From contig JABIYQ010000327.1 in assembly GCA_018702715.1 (NCBI GenBank), positions 1-10,403 of the forward strand: a stretch of DNA of 10,403 nucleotides, written 5' to 3'. The stretch is from Desulfobacula sp. GTDB lineage: Bacteria; Desulfobacterota; Desulfobacteria; Desulfobacterales; Desulfobacteraceae. Shown here piece by piece: positions 8,201-10,403 of the stretch. Within the stretch, counting starts at the first letter, position 1. Every line of letters begins with the position of its first letter. The notes beneath the pieces are model-generated. The model was not told the DNA's origin, did not search any database, and saw nothing but the letters and a program-made list of their open reading frames with translations. The position numbers and the translations under genes are program-made.

Positions 8201-8289
8201 ATGGTCTGGCCCTGATACTCCAGTGCAAGGGAAGGCACAACAAAAACAAACAAACTAAAACACAGAAATATCCATATTTTTTTTATCAT
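5236..8289 (-). CDS. Large multi-SLBB polysaccharide export protein (Wza/GfcE-like)
   Basis: This is the predicted periplasmic/outer-membrane channel for the exported polysaccharide. I chose the ATG at 8289 (1017 aa), which begins directly with a Sec signal peptide (MIKKIWIFLCFSLFVFVVPSLA). An in-frame GTG at 8337 would add 16 residues with no better ribosome site. There is no lipobox cysteine, unlike canonical Wza. After a low-complexity Lys/Glu/Thr linker (about 55-110), a Poly_export domain runs about 155-235 (YTLGTGDQLLIRLWG, DREGKINVPKIGKV). It is followed by about eight SLBB-like modules beginning near 237, 320, 407, 497, 581, 677, 764 and 906. Residues about 404-577 and 578-757 are a diverged internal duplication. 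A helical insert lies about 805-880. The C-terminal SDISDIVFKIATTAGVAVAL (997-1016) resembles the Wza outer-membrane helix. Wza is about 380 aa, so this is a giant form. Confidence 0.92.
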   Translation of the reverse strand: MIKKIWIFLCFSLFVFVVPSLALEYQGQTITAQDIKNLPPGTIQSLPPGTMEKVNQAMSSEQNTLQAKEVLQKETATAKTEDTTNKLANESEPKENKPDEIDPDIKKLSQDAPGSVSIIEQQYRQGYSSTLSSNLKQFGYDFFTSAKMQQSSLAVPDPAYTLGTGDQLLIRLWGSNVDAEYAAIVDREGKINVPKIGKVHLAGVKYGDVESIILKEAEKYIQGINLSVSLTKLRSLEVYVVGAVNNPGLHIVPSFSTILDGLQMAGGVKKSGTLRQIKLNRAKKLIKVLDVYDLLLKGNRGADEILQNKDVIFVPGIGKTAAVAGAVNNEGIFELAREKNVQDLLRMSGGLLPQAFGPRIYLRRFENNKNFIINDISSHSIKGWNKIGIQNGDLLELTFSSFLPPKVVRLEGHVWSPDVFQFKKGMKLSNILTSPALLKPDSITDFALIYRYDAKTTRVTPMQFPLSKVFTGEYDARLYPFDKIQILSRANAGISENFSIIGAVWKPGEYEYRKGLKLKDALALSGGLMPEARTDRIEIARKIKTSTKFETEYIKLDITKNYDFILKPDDKILIPKLEDYFVSLEGHVWFPKKMQYHTGMKLSDVLISKDLPKPEDIFKPDVLMAFGLIYRYNSKTTRTTAIRFPLANVFNGTHDEVLQPFDRIQVLSRKDLGIEEKFSITGSVWKEGEFEYQPGLRLKDALALAGGVKFGARTNKVEIARQSIKGNWMQTQYIVLNLNKDGDFILKPYDSVLIPGIKNASLVEKVTITGEVAYPGTYTIRQGEKVSDLIQRAGGFSEYAYFYGAKYTSQKARIIQQKSIDQMIEKLKLSIMQTTSGKAQTALDAEDVKAAELTGEATQSLLDQLTSIKAEGRISIKLADLISFKDSLYDFRLKHEDTIDIPSKPSFISVVGSVYSPGSFLYEPNQSLKFYLSKSGGIAKTADEDYMYVLKANGEIMSMSQNNGFFSKFVNTTLMPGDTIVVPENLERIGYLKLISDISDIVFKIATTAGVAVALSL
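6019..7080 (-). repeat. Internal tandem duplication of a two-SLBB unit within the export gene
   Basis: Residues about 404-577 and 578-757 of the export protein repeat the same order of blocks. These are LEGHVW (410-415 and 584-589), LIYRY followed by KTTR (448-458 and 628-638), PFDKIQILSR versus PFDRIQVLSR, VWKPGEYEY versus VWKEGEFEY (504-512 and 684-692), LKLKDALALSGG versus LRLKDALALAGG, and DFILKP. The spacing is 174 codons at the start and 180 at the end. DNA similarity is partial, so this is an old duplication and not an assembly artefact. Each unit holds two SLBB modules. Confidence 0.85.
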
Positions 8290-8331
8290 AAAAATACCAT
8301 TTAAAACTAAAGGAATGATTAAGAAGAAAAA

Positions 8332-8373
8332 ATCCACAAAAACCGAAATTAAAAAGATACGATTTTTGTGGAT
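8332..8373 (-). terminator. Terminator-like hairpin between the small secreted protein and the export gene
   Basis: The 14-bp arms at 8360-8373 and 8332-8345 pair with one G·T wobble around a 14-nt loop. On the coding strand the stem ends in GTGGAT and is followed immediately by a TTTTTTCTTCTT tract. This is the form of a rho-independent terminator, although the stem is A/T-rich in its middle. It lies 31 nt after the stop of the small gene and about 42 nt before the export gene's ATG. It could act as a partial terminator or attenuator that gives the small protein a higher transcript level than the downstream genes. Confidence 0.45.
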
Positions 8374-8404
8374 CTAATTGATTTAAAATTGGGAAATGCT
8401 TCCC

Positions 8405-8689
8405 TTAATGGCTATGAGCATGGGTATGGGCAGCAGGATTATCGTCAGAAATGGCGATAATAAGGCCGGCAGCAATAGCAGCAATTAATGCAGGCCCCGT
8501 AATCCAAGCTCCGCCGGCCAGCATGCCCCACTGGGATGATGATGCGGCAGCTCCGGCAGCAGCCCCGGCAGCTCCGGCTGTATCAGTAGTGCCGGCAACA
8601 GGTGCAGGATCAGTATCTGCCATAACAGATGGAGCACTAACACAAAATACCATGATACAACTTAATACAATGATACCTATCTTCTTCAT
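8405..8689 (-). CDS. Small secreted Ala/Gly-rich protein with His-rich tail (GfcA/YjbE-like layout)
   Basis: The 94-aa product has a Sec signal peptide (1-24, MKKIGIIVLSCIMVFCVSAPSVMA, split as a basic start, hydrophobic core and SVMA cleavage site). Then come a Thr/Ala/Gly-rich segment (25-50), a hydrophobic Ala/Ile/Gly stretch (about 61-80) that could be a membrane helix, an acidic SDDNP turn (81-85), and an alternating-histidine tail HTHAHSH (88-94). I do not recognise a named family. The layout (first gene of a capsule-type operon, about 80-100 aa, secreted, low complexity, helical Ala-rich part then SDD) matches the small proteins GfcA and YjbE of E. coli capsule/exopolysaccharide operons, whose function is not well defined. 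The start is strongly supported by AGGAGG 5 nt before the ATG. The Ala-rich part contains a 13-bp DNA direct repeat (8546-8558 and 8567-8579). Confidence 0.82.
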   Translation of the reverse strand: MKKIGIIVLSCIMVFCVSAPSVMADTDPAPVAGTTDTAGAAGAAAGAAASSSQWGMLAGGAWITGPALIAAIAAGLIIAISDDNPAAHTHAHSH

Positions 8690-8729
8690 TGTTCCCTCCT
8701 AAAAATTTTTTGCTTGAAAAAACAATTTT

Positions 8730-8758
8730 ATTTATTCTGAAAATTTTAGATATGTCAA
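8730..8758 (-). promoter_or_regulatory. Candidate sigma-70 promoter for the polysaccharide/phosphonate gene train
   Basis: On the minus strand a perfect TTGACA (8758-8753) is followed after 17 nt by ATAAAT (8735-8730), a loose -10 box. Transcription would begin near 8723 and leave a leader of about 34 nt containing the AGGAGG site of the small secreted protein. No other standard -35 box is closer to the gene. The region is very AT-rich, so a chance match is possible, and the -10 element is weak. Confidence 0.4.
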
Positions 8759-8914
8759 AATTATATATCAGGCTTTTTAGAAAAAATCCAGTCTTTATTT
8801 ATTTTTTTTTTGGACTGAATTTGAAATAATTTTAAACATAGCTCCGCTCTTTTACTTACAATAGCTTAAGTCTGTAAAAGGGGCCAGAATAATTCCCAGT
8901 CCATGTATACAAGG

Positions 8915-8949
8915 GATTTTAAGTAAAATCAATAGGTATAAATACCTAT
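8915..8949. promoter_or_regulatory. Two adjacent perfect dyads, possible operator pair
   Basis: GATTTTA-AG-TAAAATC (8915-8930) is followed after one base by ATAGGTAT-AA-ATACCTAT (8932-8949). Each is a perfect inverted repeat with a 2-nt centre (7-bp and 8-bp arms). The symmetry is that of sites bound by dimeric helix-turn-helix regulators. They lie about 160-190 bp upstream of the candidate promoter of the minus-strand genes and more than 400 bp from the aminopeptidase start. No regulator gene is visible, so the partner is unknown. Confidence 0.35.
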
Positions 8950-9202
8950 ATTTGAAAAAAAGTGTGGCTGCCTGTGTCAAGAATAGTTAATCTTACGCAA
9001 TTAAAAGACACAAAAAATACAATCAATCCAGAAATTTCACTTTTATATCAATCAGTTGATTCTCCCTATCAAAGACTTTGGTCTTGGTTTGGATAATATT
9101 GTATAAAATATTACTAATCAAGAAAAAAATTAAAAAAAATTGCCTGGATAAAAATCGTTCAGTATGAAATATTGTTAGGTGGGTCACCTTCGGGTCTTAA
9201 AT

Positions 9203-9321
9203 GGGGTCAGGCTTGCATAGTTGCGTTAAGAGTGGGGTCAGGCTTTCGTTATTGCGTAATCGCTCACGATTACTGCAATAACAAAAGCCTGACCCCGCCC
9301 ATGCCCTGTAAGCCTGACCCC
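9203..9321. repeat. Nested palindromic repeat cluster, copy 2 with an outer pair of boxes
   Basis: The core at 9232-9297 is identical over 66 bp to 5136-5201. It is enclosed by a second pair of boxes, giving four motifs in head-to-head arrangement: GGGGTCAGGC at 9203-9212 and 9234-9243, and GCCTGACCCC at 9287-9296 and 9312-9321. The outer arms extend as GGGGTCAGGCTTGCA on the left and GTAAGCCTGACCCC on the right. The structure resembles a BIME-type composite of REP-like units. It ends 45 bp before the aminopeptidase ATG, so it probably lies within or next to that gene's promoter or leader. Confidence 0.85.
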
Positions 9322-9366
9322 ACTCACCCCGCTCACTTAACATGTCATAAATAAGGAACACTTTAG

Positions 9367-10403
9367 ATGAATAAAACCCAGTTAAAAAAGATAAGAGATA
9401 CTCTTGTGAAAAAACAAACCCTGGTTTTTGATCAGCTTACCAAAAGCCAGAAAAACCAGGCCTTTAAATTTAACGATCTTTATAAAACTTTTCTTGACCA
9501 GTCCAAAACGGAAAGAGAAGCAACACGGCAGATTGTAAAGACTGCCCGGGATAATGGGTTTGTTAATATTGACACCCTGATATCAAAAAACTTAACACCC
9601 AAATCTTCAAAAAAATACCAGACAAAAAAGGTGTATAAAGTGTTCCAGGATAGGTGTGTTGCTCTGGCTGTTCTGGGGAAAGACAGTCTTGTCAAAGGGA
9701 CCAACATCATTGCCTCACATCTGGATTCACCCCGGCTGGATTTAAAGCAGAATCCCGTTTATGAAGACTTGAGTATGGGACTTTTAAAAACACATTATTA
9801 CGGGGGGATTCGTAAATACCACTGGCTGGCAGTACCTTTGGCCCTTCACGGAACCATTGTCACAGCTAATGGGACAATGGATATTACCATTGGCGAGAGT
9901 CTGGATGATCCAGTCTTTACAGTGACGGATCTTTTGCCGCATCTGGCTGGAAAACTGCAGGCAAACAAAAAATTATCCGAAGCTTTTGAAGGTGAAAAAT
10001 TAAACCTGATTGCAGGCAGTATTCCTTTGGGCGGAAAAAAAGAAAAAGACCGATTTAAACTGGGGGTGTTAAATCTTTTATATGAAAAATATAAAATCAC
10101 GGAAGAAGATTTTGTAAGTGCCGAGATTGAGGCCGTGCCTGCTGAAAAAGCCCGGGATATTGGATTTGACAGATCAATGATCGGTTCTTACGGCCAGGAT
10201 GACAGGGTGTGTGCTTATACCAGTTTTAAGGCTATACTGGATACCCTTTCCTGTGACAGGACAGCTGTTGCCCTGTTCTTTGATAAAGAAGAGATTGGCA
10301 GTGAAGGCAGCAGCGGGGCAAAATCAAATTTTCTTGAGGATTTTATGTCTGATCTTCTCTTTATCCGCGGGCAGGATATGGGTAACCGCAGTCTTAGAAA
10401 AGC
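9367..10403 (+). CDS. M18-family zinc aminopeptidase, N-terminal part (runs off right edge)
   Basis: This is a cytoplasmic metallo-aminopeptidase of the M18 (aminopeptidase I) family, which removes N-terminal residues, often acidic ones, from peptides. I translated about 345 residues with no interruption; family members are commonly 430-470 aa, so the C-terminal part with the last metal-binding histidine is missing. Visible motifs are ASHLDSPRLD (116-125, H118 and D120 as metal-site residues), HYYGGIRKYHWLAVPLALHG (143-162), GSYGQDDRVCAYTS (273-286, D278 as probable bridging ligand) and FFDKEEIGSEGSSGAKS (304-320, catalytic/ligand glutamates E308-E309). The start has AAGGA 10 nt upstream. It is divergent from the polysaccharide operon and functionally unrelated to it, so it probably marks the edge of that locus. 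The palindromic repeat cluster ends just upstream. Confidence 0.93.
   Translation, partial: MNKTQLKKIRDTLVKKQTLVFDQLTKSQKNQAFKFNDLYKTFLDQSKTEREATRQIVKTARDNGFVNIDTLISKNLTPKSSKKYQTKKVYKVFQDRCVALAVLGKDSLVKGTNIIASHLDSPRLDLKQNPVYEDLSMGLLKTHYYGGIRKYHWLAVPLALHGTIVTANGTMDITIGESLDDPVFTVTDLLPHLAGKLQANKKLSEAFEGEKLNLIAGSIPLGGKKEKDRFKLGVLNLLYEKYKITEEDFVSAEIEAVPAEKARDIGFDRSMIGSYGQDDRVCAYTSFKAILDTLSCDRTAVALFFDKEEIGSEGSSGAKSNFLEDFMSDLLFIRGQDMGNRSLRK

Larger units (their letters stand above)
8690..9366. other. Gene-poor AT-rich divergent intergenic region
   Basis: This 677-bp stretch separates the minus-strand polysaccharide genes from the plus-strand aminopeptidase. I find no convincing gene in it. It holds the candidate promoter at 8730-8758 and a weak stem at 8785-8793/8813-8821 enclosing a long T tract. 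Two abutting dyads lie at 8915-8949 and a nested palindromic repeat cluster at 9203-9321. A 40-codon plus-strand reading frame beginning GTG (8974-9096) has no ribosome site and is not called. TATAAA-like sequence near 9110 could serve the aminopeptidase, but no matching -35 box is clear. Regulation of both flanking units presumably sits here. Confidence 0.6.

Noticed and set aside
7924..8215. Two overlapping plus-strand frames
   Set aside because: They are antisense to the signal and linker region of the export gene; the Ser/Phe/Cys richness mirrors the Lys/Glu-rich coding strand.
8290..8337. GTG start 48 nt upstream for the export protein
   Set aside because: It would put DFFFLIIPLVLNGIF before an already complete signal peptide, and no ribosome binding site precedes it. 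The ATG at 8289 gives a normal Sec leader.
8785..8821. Terminator reading toward the small secreted gene
   Set aside because: The 9-bp stem needs a wobble pair, has a loop of about 19 nt made mostly of a homopolymer tract, and no gene end lies upstream for it to serve.
9072..9085. AAGAC-TTTG-GTCTT small stem-loop
   Set aside because: Five base pairs with no neighbouring gene end or T-run; expected by chance in this much sequence.
9203..9321. CRISPR array
   Set aside because: The repeated boxes are inverted relative to each other and unevenly spaced, with no regular repeat-spacer pattern and no cas genes.
9480..10100. Minus-strand open frames opposite the aminopeptidase
   Set aside because: The plus strand carries continuous M18 motifs; the minus-strand frames have no ribosome sites or recognisable features.

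Overview
The window looks like a chromosomal segment from a Gram-negative, moderately AT-rich bacterium. A sulfate-reducing Desulfobacterota (Desulfobacterales-type) host is my best guess. The Gram-negative call follows from the outer-membrane-type proteins (multi-SLBB export protein, YjbH/GfcD-like barrel, Wzz-like co-polymerase). The lineage guess rests only on base composition and on the GGGGTCAGGC/GCCTGACCCC palindromic repeats, so it is an inference.

Layout. Positions 1 to 8689 are a single minus-strand gene train, read from high to low coordinates: a 94-aa secreted Ala/Gly-rich protein with a His-rich tail (8405-8689); a very large SLBB polysaccharide export protein (5236-8289); a YjbH/GfcD-like outer-membrane protein (2966-4966, with in-frame signal-peptide sequence up to 5104); a Wzz-family chain-length protein (1906-2916); phosphoenolpyruvate mutase fused to a nucleotidylyltransferase domain (aepX, 531-1829); and the N-terminal part of phosphonopyruvate decarboxylase (aepY, 1-521, running off the left edge). 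A gene-poor AT-rich stretch (8690-9366) carries a candidate promoter, two abutting dyads and a nested palindromic repeat. On the other side, an M18-family aminopeptidase starts on the plus strand at 9367 and runs off the right edge.

How the genes fit together. The first four genes resemble the secretion/assembly module of group-4-capsule or yjbEFGH-type exopolysaccharide operons: small GfcA/YjbE-like protein, Wza/GfcE-like export channel, GfcD/YjbH, Wzz. The last two genes are the first two committed steps of C-P bond biosynthesis: PEP to phosphonopyruvate, then to phosphonoacetaldehyde, usually leading on to 2-aminoethylphosphonate. Together they suggest an exported polysaccharide decorated with a phosphonate. 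The cargo identity is inferred; the sugar transferases and the aminotransferase would lie outside the window.

Most notable. (i) An exactly duplicated 66-bp near-palindrome sits inside the operon, between the export gene and the yjbH-like gene, and again in front of the aminopeptidase. (ii) A truncated copy of it sits between yjbH-like and wzz-like genes, flanked by a 13-bp direct repeat that duplicates the wzz ribosome binding site. (iii) The yjbH-like gene has a clear signal-peptide reading frame but no ATG/GTG/TTG in front of it, right beside the palindrome. I see no complete transposase, tRNA, rRNA or CRISPR array.
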